Positions 33,634-44,553 of a DNA stretch of 64,000 nt are shown here, one piece after another. The stretch lies in contig JAJEKV010000002.1 in the NCBI GenBank assembly GCA_021234155.1, forward strand, positions 36,995,107 through 37,059,106. Reading direction: 5' to 3'. Every line of letters starts with the position of its first letter. The stretch's first letter is position 1. The notes below the pieces were generated by a model. The model did no database searches. It worked only from the letters and a program-made list of their open reading frames with translations, and was not told the origin of the DNA. Origin of the DNA: Isoetes taiwanensis. Taxonomy: Eukaryota > Streptophyta > Lycopodiopsida > Isoetales > Isoetaceae. The position numbers and the translations under genes were made by a program.

Positions 33634-34500
33634 CTACGACACTATCACTAATTAAGTTTGGATCCAAATTTTGACCAAGACCCCATAACAATTGCTATGT
33701 TTCCTGCTTCCAGGCACGGCATCTTCATCTTAGCTTCTGCTGGAAACAATGGACCAGCTCTTGGCACTATCACAAGAGTTGCCCCTTGGATTACAACCGT
33801 AGAAGCTAGCACCATAGACATAATTTTTCATGCAATGGCTGAGCTTAAAAATGATATGGCTTTCCAAGACCAGACCCTCACCAGTTCTCAAATATCTCCG
33901 GCCTCATTGTTCCACTTGTTTATGTGGATGAATACTTGCCTAATTATCCAAAGAGCAGCATAGTTAGAGGCAAGATCTTGATATGTGAACTAAAAGGTTG
34001 GGATGTCATAGTAGGATCTGCAGTTTCAAAAGGCAGAGGGAAAGGCTTGCTACATGTCATTGCCCCCATGGTATGGTCTTGCCACATGATCTAGTAGCTA
34101 CATGGTACCTGCAGTTACAATAAAAAAAATACAAACAGGAAAAATGTACAGCAAGATATCAGCTCAATGAGAAATGCAAGTGCAAGAATCAAGTTCTCTG
34201 GCACTGCCTTTGGCTCAAAACCTTCTCCACAAATGGCTCTTAATTTTGTTATACCTGATTTAATAAAGCCTAGTATAATTGCTCCAGCATGGCCTGAAAC
34301 TAATTCACCTTAAAAGTAGGATGGTGATCCAAGAAGAGTCTAATATAACATACAATTAGGAACATCCATTTCATGTTCTTATGTTGGCATTGCAGTACTT
34401 CTCAAGGCTGTTCATTCAGCATGGATCCCTGCTGCTGTCAAATCTACCATCAAGACTAGTGCTTACATTATCAATAACAGCGGCAAGAATATATCTCAGA
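33634..34500 (+). pseudogene. Subtilisin-like serine protease fragment
   Basis: Frame 33658-33963 starts near DPITIAMF and contains ASAGNNGPALGT, APWITTVEAST and a FQDQTL segment, matching the middle of plant subtilases. Downstream, in other frames, come the PA-domain-like stretch (KILICELKGWDVIVG, about 33975-34015), a PSPQMALN...PDLIKPSIIAPAW block (34220-34290) and LLKAVHSAWIPAAVKSTIKT (about 34400-34460). The catalytic Asp and His regions are absent. The active-site Ser region is degraded (SCSYVGIAVLL). Intact relatives act in the apoplast. It lies on the strand opposite the other captured fragments and is disrupted by several indels. Confidence 0.8.
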
Positions 34501-34929
34501 CATAACAGCAGAACCCATGGATCTAGAATTCTTTTTGTTTCTTAAATGAATCATGTAACAACAAAATAAATGCAGGTCAGGAGATTCGATTGTGGCTTCC
34601 CATTGAGCTTGTACAGATTAGGAGATATGATGCGTCCATAAGAAATTTTGGCTGAGACTAGATTACAAAAAATTGCAAAGATACTCTACAAGTTGAACAA
34701 ATTCTCAACTGATACAAATCAGTCTTAGTGTACTGCGTTGTACTTTCAATCAATGTTGCAACCTTGCAGAAATTAGAAATCTACGGCAGCTAAATGGAAT
34801 TATAAATCTATATTATTTGAGTTCATAATTAAGACATAAAGCAAGTACAGATTATGACAAACCATATCAAAATTGGTGAACACCAAGATAAGCAAGACAT
34901 GCACGAAACAGATTTTAGAAAAAATAAAT
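34501..34929. other. CACTA interior, no recognised gene
   Basis: AT-rich DNA; nothing recognisable beyond the tail of the subtilase relic. Confidence 0.4.
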
Positions 34930-37900
34930 AACCTTTTTAGGCACAATGCCTTTTGTGATCATCTTCTTTCTCCATGCTTCATACCCGCCTTTTGCTATAA
35001 TTTCTTGTAACAAATCTTCCGTGGGCATGGAACCCCAATCCTAAAACTTCATTGTAGTTGAAATATTTACAAAGTAAAGAAATGTACTTGAAACAAGATC
35101 ATGCAAAATGATTATGACACATACAAATTTAGTTTTAATAGACATTACGCCTCCAGAGCCAGGCCGTTGTCGCCTCTTGCGTTTGGCAACAGCATCTCTT
35201 TGCCATTGGTAATTCCTACCACAAAGCTCGACAAAACAACATGCATTGGCTTTGGCGCATTGTTGTTTCGCACATTCCTCCGAAGATTTTCCCTGTAATT
35301 TTAAACCAAGGGACTTCATTCATTTATCAGACGAAAAGCATAACAAATTAGTAACTAATCACTGACCTCCAATGTTTCCACCTTCAAGAATTTAATAACA
35401 TCCATCTCGGATAGTCCATCGCCAAACTGCTCGTATATGTTCCTCTGCAGGTGATATTTCCTTGAAAGTTTATCAACCTCCCTGCAATAAGTTTTCAGGG
35501 CATCTGATGCTTTTTGCTCGAACTCACGTCCGGCTTTATCCCTCAACAATTCCCCTTTGTGAAAACATACCTGCATTTAGACAATAAACTCGAAATCATG
35601 TAAGCATAGTTTTCTAGATTTAAGCTATGATTGACCCTAATGTGGACCATGCAAATCAGGAAGAGATATGTTACTTTCAATGTGGACCATGCAAATCAGA
35701 AAGAATAAGGTGCTGCTATAGATCTATTTACCTGTGTACTATCCTTGATTTGTTCATTTGTTTACCCTTTATTTATTGAAAAAAAGAGAAGAGTTGAAGT
35801 AAGATATAGGCATAGCTGAGACCTCGATAGCTTTCTAAATTGAACGTTGTAAGATAGATCGATATCTTCTAAAATTTCTTTGTCAACTTCAATATCATCT
35901 TGGTCGGTTAGCTCATCATGTTCATCTGACTCGTCATGTTCATCTGCTGACGATGATGAACATCTAAGCACCACGTGCCTATTTGTGGTGAAGTGATGCT
36001 CTTTTAAATTTCTGCGTGCTCCTTGTGCAGATGTTTCAGCATAACTGGAAGAATTTTGGAATTGACGGTGTTTCTTTGGTCTGCACATATATTAGCTCGT
36101 GAAGGCATCCAATACTATGCTAAAACCTTGAATGAGCATTTATTTGAATAAGCATCTTAGCTCGAGTGAAAAAGCATACTAGGTGGCACAAGATGCAAAG
36201 GGATTTGGAAGAAATCTAGAGGGTCTCCTTAGGCATGCAATAACTGCTGGTGCAGTTTCTGTAAGTTTAGCAGCTAGTGCAAATAAGTTCAGCATGTAGA
36301 CCTCCATTTTTACCAAAGTGCCTTCAAAAGCTTTGGCAATGGACTTCAAAAGTTCCTTCAAAATGGACATCTCAATGGAGTTATCTATTGGTTTTATAAA
36401 ATACGGGTAGATGCAAACTCAAGAAAAATCTCTATGACTTAAAAACAGGCTATCCAGATGCAAGCAGATTTAGACTGCAGAACATCTACTACATGGTTTC
36501 TATCCTTTCTTGAAAACAGTATAATTACCTGGGGCTCAAAGAAGCAGATGTAAGTTTAGCACATATAGCAAGTCAAAAATGTCACTCAAACTTTCCTTGA
36601 TTCATCTTTGAGCATTTCACAATTTGAACATTACAACTTTGTTCATGCACACTAGAAAATTAAAGAAACTCCCTTTGATCAAACAACCATAGAATGACAA
36701 TAAAATATATTGTATATCAAGGCTTTAACTTTCTTCAACCTTCACGATGGTATTCAACCGAAACAAAAAAATAACTGCAGTGAATATAACCTGGACTTCA
36801 ATCGATCGAAATAGCTTTGGCTTTAATCTCGAACGTCTGCAAATGGGTTCGTTGGATTCCCTATGTATACTCACATCAAATGCACACGGTTATATCATGT
36901 CTAAACAACCGACAAGGCTGCAAATCCGGAGAAGATAGACTTTCCAGTCTAGAAGTTTCGTCACCTGTATTATCCCACAGGCTAACGAACAAGAAACCTG
37001 CAAACTGACCTTTGACTTAAATTTCCAATGGTCTCAAACGGACACCCTTTAATATTTTACCTTCACTTAACAATCTTGAACTAGGGCTTATGTATGATTC
37101 AATCAAGTTCCTCCTCCTGTAAGCATTATATGACTGGCTCTCACATATACTGCAGCTTACACTGAGAAACACATTACAACAACAATTATGCAATGACCTC
37201 CTTTTCCAACACTCCTCCTTCATTGCATAAGTAATGAACCTTTAATTGTTTCTGAAACCCTGTGAACTTACTTTTTGGGAGTCCTTTTGTGAAGACATCT
37301 ACTATCTGTTTATCAATTTTAATATATTTCATCTGAATAAGACCCTTTGCAGCTTGATCTCTGATGTAGTGCATGCTTAACTCTATATGCTTAGTTCTCT
37401 CATGATCAACGTGATTTTTGACTATTGCAATGCAACTTTGGCTATCTGAAAAGATTGTGGTTGGATGTACCTGTTTAAAGTTCAGTTCTTCTAACAATCT
37501 CCTTAGCCAAACTATCTCCCTTGTTAAGAGTGAGGAAGCAGCGTATTCAGCTTCAGCAGATGATAGTGCAATTGCATTCTTCGTTCTCCAAGTTATGACA
37601 CCTCCTCCAAGAAAAATTGCATATCCTGTAGTTGATTTCCTTTCAGTTTGATCCCCTGCCCAATCAGCATCTGAGTAGGCATACATTTGAAGATCATCAT
37701 CATCAAAAGTTATTCCAAAATCTTTTGTTCCTTTCAAATATTTCAATACCCTTTTTGCAGCCAGCCAATGTGCTTTACTAGGATTGTTGCATCTTCTGCT
37801 AAGAACATTAACTGTATAACTAATGTTTGGCCTGGTATTGTTACTCAAGTACAATAAACAGCCAACTAATGCACGATATGGTACCTGCTGCATGTATTCA

Positions 37901-40900
37901 AGTTCTTTTGGATCAGCTTCAATATTTGCAGTTAAGTTATGTCCTGGAACCATTGGAGTCTTCACACTGCAGGCATCTTGCATATTGAATTTTCTGATCA
38001 TGTTCTCTATATGTCCCCTTTGTTTTAATTTCAGAATTTTGTTCTTCCTGTCCCTAATGACTTCTATACCCAGAAATTTTTGCAAAGGTCCCAAATCGGT
38101 CATTTTGAACCTGTGCTTTAAAATATTCTTGCAGAGATTCAGAATTTCAATTGAGCTGGCAGTCATGATACAATTATCTACATACAATGCTAGAGTGCAG
38201 AAGTCATTCCCTTGATTGTACCTATACAAATTGCCATCATTTTGCAACTTTTCAAAGCCTTGTTCTCTAAGAAAAGAATCCATGCAAAGGCACCACTCTC
38301 TGGGAGCTTGCTTCAAGCCATAGACTGCTCTGTTCAGCTTCCAAACAAGATTTTCTCCTTGTTCAAAACCAGGGGCTTGTCTCATATAAATGTCTTCTTC
38401 TAGTGTAGCATTTAAAAAGGCAGTCTTTACATCCATATGGTGTATCTCAAAACCAAGTGCATTTGCTAGACTTAAGAGCACTCTTACACTTGTAAGTTTG
38501 ACAATAGGAGAATAGGTTTCATCATAATCTTGGCCCTATTTTTGAGTAAATCCCTGTGCAACTAACCGAGCTTTGTATTTCTTTGAACCATCTGCATTAT
38601 TTTTAATTTTAAAGATCCATTTGCTGCCAATTATATTTTGTCCAGCTGGTTGTTCTACAACATCATAAGTATGAGTATCTGCAAATGAGTTTAACTCATC
38701 ACTCATAGCACTTTTCCACTGTTCTGCATTAATGCCTTTTAAGGCTTGCTCAACAGTCCTAGATATTTCTTCATTCTCAATTATAGCCATTATTTGTTCT
38801 GCAACATCAATTTCTGCTTCTTGTTCTAATCTTTTACTTCCACCCACTATATTCCTTCCATATGCTTCTCTATCAAACTGAACCTCGTCCAAAAGCCTTT
38901 GTGCTTCAGTTCTCCTTTTTCTGACCTTCTTTTCTGGTAAGTCAACTTCACCAATTTCAGATTCAATAACTTCAGTCCCTGCCTTCTCAAGTTCTGTTGC
39001 ATGTTCACCTTGTTTAATTTCTGCCTCCTCCTCCTCTTCATAATCAATGTGATTATTATTTGTTGATGGTTTCTCCATGGTGGTTACCTTTGACACTTGA
39101 TGTCTGTTTTTATATAAAACATCCTCACAAAAGACTACATCTCTACTAATGAGTATGTTCTTATCTTCTAGAATAAAAATTCTATATCCCTTTGACTAAT
39201 TATCATAGCCCACTAAGTAGCCAACTTCAGCCTTATCATCAAGCTTTTTCCTGAGCTCATCTGGCTTATGCACATAAGATAAACATCCATAAGCTTTAAA
39301 TTTTGCATAATCAATTTCTAGATCTTCTCCATACCACATTATATCAGGAATATTTCCTTGCAAGCTAGAGGTAGGCAGTTTATTTTGAATGGTGTTTGCA
39401 GTTAGTAAGGCCTCTTCCCACAAGTAGTTTGGCAAACCACTATTCTTAATCATTGATCTAGCTGCATTCATCAAAGTTCTATTCCTCCTTTCTGCCACTC
39501 CATTTTGTTGAGGAGTGTATCTACAAGTTAATTGTGTCTTAATGCCATTGGCTATGCAAAAACTTTTAAATTTGGCTGAAAGATATTCTCCTCCTCGATC
39601 AGATCTTATCCATTTTAACTTTTGGCCTGTTTGTCTCTCAGATTCCATAATAAACTGCTTGAATGCACACAATGCTTGAGCTTTGTTAGCCAACAAGTAG
39701 CATTTGCATTTTCTGGTATAATCATCAATGAAAGTGATGAAATACCTTTTACTTGTCCTTCCTCTGATGTTCAAGGGTCCACACAAATCAGTATGCACCA
39801 GCTCCAAGATTTCTTTGGTCTTCTTTTTTGATTTGTGAAAAGGCAATCTATTTAGTTTGCCTAGCATACATCCTTCACATATATGCCCTTTTTCCTCATT
39901 TTCATATTTGATAAAACCTTTCTTTGCTAATGCCTTCAGATTGTTTGCATGAGTGTGTGCTAAACGGTTGTGCCATAGTTCAAATTCAGAGAGCATTAAC
40001 ATTTGACAAGGTAAATCACTGACATGTTCAAACTGAAATAATTTACCAACACGCTTGGCATGAAATTTGATTTCATTATCAAACCATATATTACAGCCAA
40101 TATCATCAAATACAACTCTGTAGCCCAAGTCAACCAACTGACTGACAGATATAAGATTTTTGATGATTCCAGGTACACACAAAACATTTTTAGTATTCAC
40201 TACATTTCCATGCAAATCCCAAAGCTGCAACAATCCTCTCCCCTCAATCCTTTGCAAAGCTCCATTCCCTACTTGCACACTCCTAGCTTCTCCTTGTTCC
40301 AAATTTTTGAGCAAATGAGCAGAGTGGACTACTGATCTTTCAGCTCCACTATCAACTACAAGAGCATGAGATAATCTGTTAGTATTATTTTTATTTTCAA
40401 GAATAGAATTCAGCAAATTTACCTCGTCTTCATCAACAATCTTTTCTTTTTCTTCATGCTCTTGTGCAATGAATGCACCAGCAGATTTTCTACCTCCTCC
40501 TCGACCTCTTGATGCACCTCTTCCTCTGCTAGAACTGCCTCTACCTCTTCCTAATTCCTTTGGAGTAGGACACTTAGATGCTAAGTGACCTTGACCACCA
40601 CATGTGTAGCAATAAAAATCATTTTTCTTAAGCTTAGGACAACTGCTTTTAACATGACCAGGTTCATGACAGTAATAGCAAATGATTTTATCTTGCCTTT
40701 TGCCAGCATATAAAATTTCAGTCTCCTCTTCAACTCCTTTTGTCACTCTTTTCTGCTCAACTTCTGTCCTAATAATTGTTTCAGCCTCCTCTCTGTTCTT
40801 AGCAATGTTTCTTATAAACAAACCCAGCTGTTCATTGTCAACAATAGCTCTAGCAATTGCTAAAACCTGATATCTCTCAGTGAGATCTACTCCAGCCCCA

Positions 40901-43266
40901 CTAAGGTCAGCCACTATGTTATCAAACTTGTTAAAAAAAGTCTGATATATCAGCCTGACTGTGAGACTGACCCGTCGAACTATCGATCATGAATGGATTG
41001 GCGGGGTTTCAATCAATTGGGAGCATATGATAGATTTACAAAAACACGGAGACGACTCTGAAGGGACCCGGTCGGCACGGCGGGGTGTCTGATTACTCTG
41101 ATTTGGAACAAGAAGACCTCTTTATCCAATAGGTCTATTTGTGATGAGGTTTTCTCTTCATAATATTTTAGCATAAACATCCACATCTCTCTAGGACTCT
41201 TGTTTCTCAATTTTAGCCTAATAGTAGGACTAACCTTTGAAGCAATGATCCCTTGTGCCTCTTTTACTTTAGCCAGGCTAGACCGACCCCTAGGTCCACT
41301 GCTTTCTCCAGAGGTAACCTCTCCACTACTGGCAGCATCTCCTTCCTTTCCTTCTGCAGTAGAGGCAACAGCACTTGAACTTGCAATTGTGTTTGCAACA
41401 CCTGCACTAGTAACAACAACAGCAGGATCAACAAGATCCCATAAGTCTTCCACCTCCAACACATGTTTCACAGCATCTTTCCAGATCTGGAAACCAGGCC
41501 CTCCTTTATAAACTTCAACTGTTGCCAACAATCCAGCTCCAAAACGACTAGACATATCTCCTGAGATACCAACCTGTGCTCTGATACCAGATGTAAGTTT
41601 AGCACATATAGCAAGTCAAAAATGTCACTCAAACTTTCCTTGATTCATCTTTGAGCATTTCACAATTTGAACATTACAATTTTGTTCATGCACACTAGGA
41701 AATTAAAGAAACTCCCTTTGATCAAACAACCATAGAATGACAATAAAATATATTGTATATCAAGGCTTTAACTTTCTTCAACCTTCACGATGGTATTCAA
41801 CCGAAACAAAAAAATAACTGCAGTGAATATAACCTGGACTTCAATCGATCGAAATAGCTTTGGCTTTAATCTCGAACTCTGCAAATGGGTTCGTTGGATT
41901 CCCTATGTATACTCACATCAAATGCACACGGTTATATCATGTCTAAACGACCGACAAGGCTGCAAATCCGGAGAAGATAGACTTTCCAGTCCAGAAGTTT
42001 CGTCACCTGTATTATCCCACAGGCTAACGAACAAGAAACCTGCATGCTGACCTTTGACTTAAATTTCCAATGGTCTCAAACGAACCCCCTTTAATATTTT
42101 ACCTTCACTTAACAATCTTGAACTAGGGCTTATGTATGATTCAATCAAGTTCCTCTCCTGTAAGCATTATATGACTAGCTCTCACATATAGTGCAGCTTA
42201 CACTGAGAAACACACTACAACAACAATTATGCAATGACCTCCTTTTCCAACAGCAGAGTACAGTTACCACATAAGCTGAACTAAAAGCCTTATGTACTCA
42301 AGAAGTACTGATTGTTGGTGCAGGCAAAATGTCAAAGCTTCTTGTGAAGCATTAAACCCTGTACCTATCTACACATGCATGCACCACTAAGCACCAATAA
42401 TATTATAACTTAAACAACCTGGCAGACTATTCACAATGAAACTACAAAGCATGTAGACCTCTTTTTTTACCAAGATGCCTTCAAAAGCTTTGGCAATAGA
42501 CTTCAAAAGTGCCTTCAAAATGGACATCTCAATGGTGTTGTTTCTTGATTTTATAAAATATGGGTAGATGCAAACACAAGAAAAATCCCTACTTAAAATA
42601 GGCTACCCAGGTGCAAGCAATGATTTAGATTGCAGAACATCTACTACATGGTTTCTATCTGTTCTTGAAAATAGTATAGTTACCTGGGGCTCAAAGAAGC
42701 AGAGTACAGTTACCACATAAGCTGAACTAAAAGCCTTATGTACTCAAGAAGTACTGATTGTTTGTGCAAGCAAAATGTCAAAGCTTCTTGTGAAGCATTA
42801 AACCCTGTACCTATCTACACATGCATGCACAACTAAGCTCCAATAATATTCTAACCTAAACAATCTGGCAGACTATTCACAATGAAACTACAAAGTATTA
42901 AGCACTAACCTATTGCAGCACCATTCCCTTGAGTTAACAATTCAAGAACCAACACTATCTCAACCTTTCAACGGTTTTATTTCAACCCTTTGATCTTATT
43001 TCCACACCTATCTATGGAAGAAGGCAACTCCTAAACCTTGTAAAAAACTAAATGGCAGCAGAAAACATTTCAATAATTAAGTAAACTACATCTTACCTCT
43101 CTTTTTGCTTCTTTTCCTTTAAAATATTCCTCTCCTTTTCATTTCTTGATGGCTTGATGGACACATTTGAATCATCCCCTTCCTGAGTTCTTCATACCTG
43201 ATTTTCCAACTCTGCCATCAATGCAGTTAAGAAATCATGTGGAATATTGGCAAGGAAGGTGGACAT
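34930..43266 (-). CDS. Unidentified multi-exon gene carried by the CACTA (exons interrupted by Copia-1)
   Basis: Candidate exons on the minus strand: exon 1 43266-43198 (23 codons from ATG, ending AG|GTATGA), exon 2 43182-43097 (acidic/basic, ends in phase 2 at AG|GTAAGA), exon 3 about 36077-35820 (acceptor GTGCAG, phase 2, continues in frame; Ser/Asp/Glu-rich), then about 35574-35370, 35293-35150 and 35040-34930. The last three join in phase 0 (TLE|GKSSEEC and SGG|DWGSMPTEDL). Copia-1 lies in the intron between exons 2 and 3. The joint from exon 3 to the next exon is not resolved. The protein is highly charged, with KRKRRQRP and a C-terminal EAWRKKM motif. No family is recognised. Starting 1.1 kb from a terminal inverted repeat fits a transposon-encoded DNA-binding protein (TNPA-like); a captured host gene is equally possible. 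Confidence 0.45.
36549..37211 (-). repeat. Copia-1 3' LTR (663 bp)
   Basis: Matches 41592-42252 with scattered substitutions and 1-2 base indels. In element sense it starts TGTTGGAAAAGG and ends CTAAACTTACA. Confidence 0.95.
37212..38481 (-). pseudogene. Copia-1 reverse transcriptase and RNase H
   Basis: This frame of 431 codons (its last codons run to 37186 inside the LTR) holds MDVKTAFLNATLEEDIYM, GLKQAPREW, then LALYVDNCIM where Copia RTs have YVDD: the second catalytic Asp is Asn (residue 103, 38173-38175). RNase H follows with SDADWAGDQTERKSTTGY, ALSSAEAEYAA and TKHIELSMHYIRDQ. An in-frame stop at about 38538 separates it from the upstream part. It would copy the element RNA inside virus-like particles, but the YVDN change alone should abolish activity. 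Confidence 0.9.
38536..39195 (-). pseudogene. Copia-1 integrase tail and RT N-terminus
   Basis: Frame 38536-39096 and its upstream extension include the acidic linker after integrase and the WKSAMSDELNSF...IIGSKWIFKIK block that opens Copia RT. A TAG near 39195 separates it from the integrase frame, and a TAG near 38538 separates it from the rest of RT. Confidence 0.85.
39196..40914 (-). pseudogene. Copia-1 Gag C-terminus, protease and integrase
   Basis: The 572-codon frame runs through two CCHC knuckles (CYYCHEPGHVKSSC, CYTCGGQGHLASKC), an RG-rich stretch, the aspartic protease VVDSGAERSVV, the HHCC zinc site (HNRLAHTHANN...CEGCMLGK) and the integrase core with its three acidic residues (HTDLCGPLN, SDRGGEYL, QQNGVAERRNRT). 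Gag and pol are in one frame here, as is normal for Copia. The frame ends at a TAG just after VGYDN. Confidence 0.9.
40915..41012 (-). other. Foreign-looking patch inside Copia-1 gag (about 40950-41100)
   Basis: Around 40950-41100 the expected middle of Gag is replaced by a GC-richer sequence with stops (for example gacgactctgaagggacccg). It is unlike the rest of the element. It may be filler DNA from a repaired break; origin not recognised. Confidence 0.4.
41013..41591 (-). pseudogene. Copia-1 Gag N-terminus and leader with PBS
   Basis: The 180-codon frame 41013-41555 (ATG at 41555) has the Copia Gag start (VEVYKGGPGFQIWKDAVKHV), an Ala/Ser-rich insert, and SPREMWMFMLKYYEEKT. Its last 40 codons run into the foreign patch. 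The minus-strand leader 41556-41591 holds TGGTATCAGAGC, the initiator-Met primer site. Confidence 0.85.
41592..42252 (-). repeat. Copia-1 5' LTR (661 bp)
   Basis: Partner of 36549-37211; carries the promoter of the element by family knowledge. Followed by the target duplication GCAGA at 42253-42257. Confidence 0.95.
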
Positions 43267-43269
43267 TGT

Positions 43270-43930
43270 TTTGCGTTGGACGCCTCTGTGGCTACGCCTT
43301 TGCCTTTGTCAGGTCCATTGGCAGACACTGAAAGACAGAAAAACAACGGTAAAATTCCCAAAGTGGAAACACCTCTGAAAAGCTAAGAATGAGCAAAACA
43401 TATTTCTATTTACTTGTAGAAGCCTGAGAGCAATACAGAAACCGATGAGTTTGATGGCAATGGAGACATAGAAGATCGAGAGCAACATACATATAGAGAA
43501 TCGAGGGCAGTGGCAAGAATCAGCCACATGAGGTTCGATCTGGCGCCAAACTGGTATGATCATCGTGCCCTGTTGCTTTTTACTTTCGGGGTCTCCTCCA
43601 TTTCGAAATGTAATGGAAAAAAAAGTTATTTTTTTACTTTAAATTTTACCATCCCAACATTTGTGGGCTTTTTTTCTGGGCAATATTCTTACCATAGGTT
43701 TTGTGTCACTAGATCCATTTCCAATTGTCAAAGGAAATATCGAGTTTTGGGACTAGTAGCTACAATAGTAGGAACGGGTGGCCAAATCATCTTCTTCGAC
43801 CTCCCCTTCATCAAATTCATCATCCTCCACCCGACGAAAGCATAGGAAAAGGGCTACGATAAACCCAACGGAAGATGTATACCTTCGTCGAGGCAACTTT
43901 GTTGGTGCAACAAATGTAATGGCAAGGCAA
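43270..43930. other. CACTA interior upstream of the candidate gene
   Basis: A 111-codon plus-strand frame (43510-43845) has no recognised domain and lies opposite the 5' flank of the candidate CACTA gene; it is probably chance. This stretch would be the promoter region of that gene on the minus strand. Confidence 0.35.
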
Positions 43931-43939
43931 GTCTGTCAA

Positions 43940-44384
43940 GACTGAAATATTAGATACAAATAGGATGGCATCTTGTTACAAGTCTTAAGAAAAATGTTAT
44001 AATGACGTAGTCATAAATTTGTTAAAAAATTGTTGCAAGAACCCACTTAAATTGCAATATAGAGTTGACAAAATACTCCTCAAAATTCCCTTGAAATATT
44101 AGATGAAATTTTGGATAATCTTTTTTTATAAGTCTTATAAAAAGGTTGACATAAACTAGCTTAAATGTTGTTTAAAAGTTGTTGCAAAGACGTACTCAAA
44201 TTGGAATAAAAAGTTGACAAAAGGATGTCATTGCTTTGACGAAATATTTGACACTATGCAATAGACACAATTTTGACACAAGATAAGCACTTTGTGTCAA
44301 AATGGTAGCATTCGACACAAATTTGTCACTACATCTAAGGTTTGTCACAAGGGTTGATACTATACCCCCCATCCTCTTGTAGTA
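43940..44384. repeat. CACTA right subterminal region and terminal inverted repeat
   Basis: Motifs such as ttgacaaaa, tttgacac, gtgtcaaaa and gacacaaatttgtcac are repeated in both orientations, then the terminal repeat ends CTCTTGTAGTA at 44384. It mirrors the left end (6754-7341). Confidence 0.7.
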
Positions 44385-44387
44385 TCA

Positions 44388-44422
44388 GATCTACTCGAGC
44401 GGTCTCCCATGGGCCCGTTACA
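44388..44422 (-). repeat. TRIM 5' LTR, second part
   Basis: These 35 bases (gatctactcgagcggtctcc ... cgttaca) complete the LTR begun at 6645. They are followed by CATGG (44423-44427), the TRIM target duplication. Confidence 0.85.
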
Positions 44423-44553
44423 CATGGCACAAGTACAACTCTTAACTTCAACCTTTATAACTTCCTGAACAACGCTCTCTTAAAGTTCTAACACATCTAA
44501 CTATTCAACATCTAAATCAAGATAACATTTAATAGTCAAAATATCACAACGAA

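Larger units (their letters stand above)
36549..42252 (-). mobile_element. Copia-1: LTR retrotransposon, nearly complete, 5.7 kb
   Basis: LTRs at 36549-37211 and 41592-42252 begin TGTTGGAAAAGG and end CTTACA in element sense. The 5-bp target duplication is GCAGA (36544-36548, 42253-42257). PBS TGGTATCAGAGC follows the 5' LTR, and the purine tract GAAGGAGGAG precedes the 3' LTR. Gag, protease, integrase, RT and RNase H follow in Copia order. LTRs differ at about a dozen to fifteen sites by eye (about 2%). Stops, a damaged gag and a mutated RT box make it defective. Confidence 0.95.
36293..42893. repeat. Ancestral 446-bp tandem duplication, one unit holding Copia-1
   Basis: Unit A (36293-36548 plus 42253-42447) and unit B (42448-42893) are close copies, both beginning agcatgtagacctc and ending caatgaaactacaaag. 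Each includes a candidate minus-strand exon (MSILK.LLKSIAKAFEG followed by a GTAAAA donor). Copia-1 interrupts unit A at GCAGA; unit B shows the uninterrupted site. Confidence 0.8.
6754..44384. mobile_element. CACTA-type DNA transposon, 37.6 kb with nested insertions
   Basis: The left end starts CACTACAAGAGAATGGGG and the right end, reverse-complemented, starts TACTACAAGAGGATGGGG; about 25 of 29 terminal bases agree. Termini of this type and 3-bp target duplications are hallmarks of CACTA (En/Spm) elements. The duplication is TCA (6751-6753 and 44385-44387). The neighbouring intact TRIM LTR (6339-6483) shows the same locus without the insertion. Subterminal DNA at both ends is rich in GACAC/GTGTC-like motifs. 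Without the RT element (15.5 kb) and Copia-1 (5.7 kb) about 16.4 kb remains. I see no TNP2-type transposase, so it is probably non-autonomous. It carries an unidentified multi-exon gene and host-gene fragments. Confidence 0.8.

Noticed and set aside
43510-43845. 111-codon plus-strand ORF
   Set aside because: No domain; lies opposite the 5' flank of a better-supported minus-strand gene.
6754-44384. Autonomous CACTA with TNP2 transposase
   Set aside because: No TNP2-like or DUF4218-like coding was recognised in the non-inserted parts.
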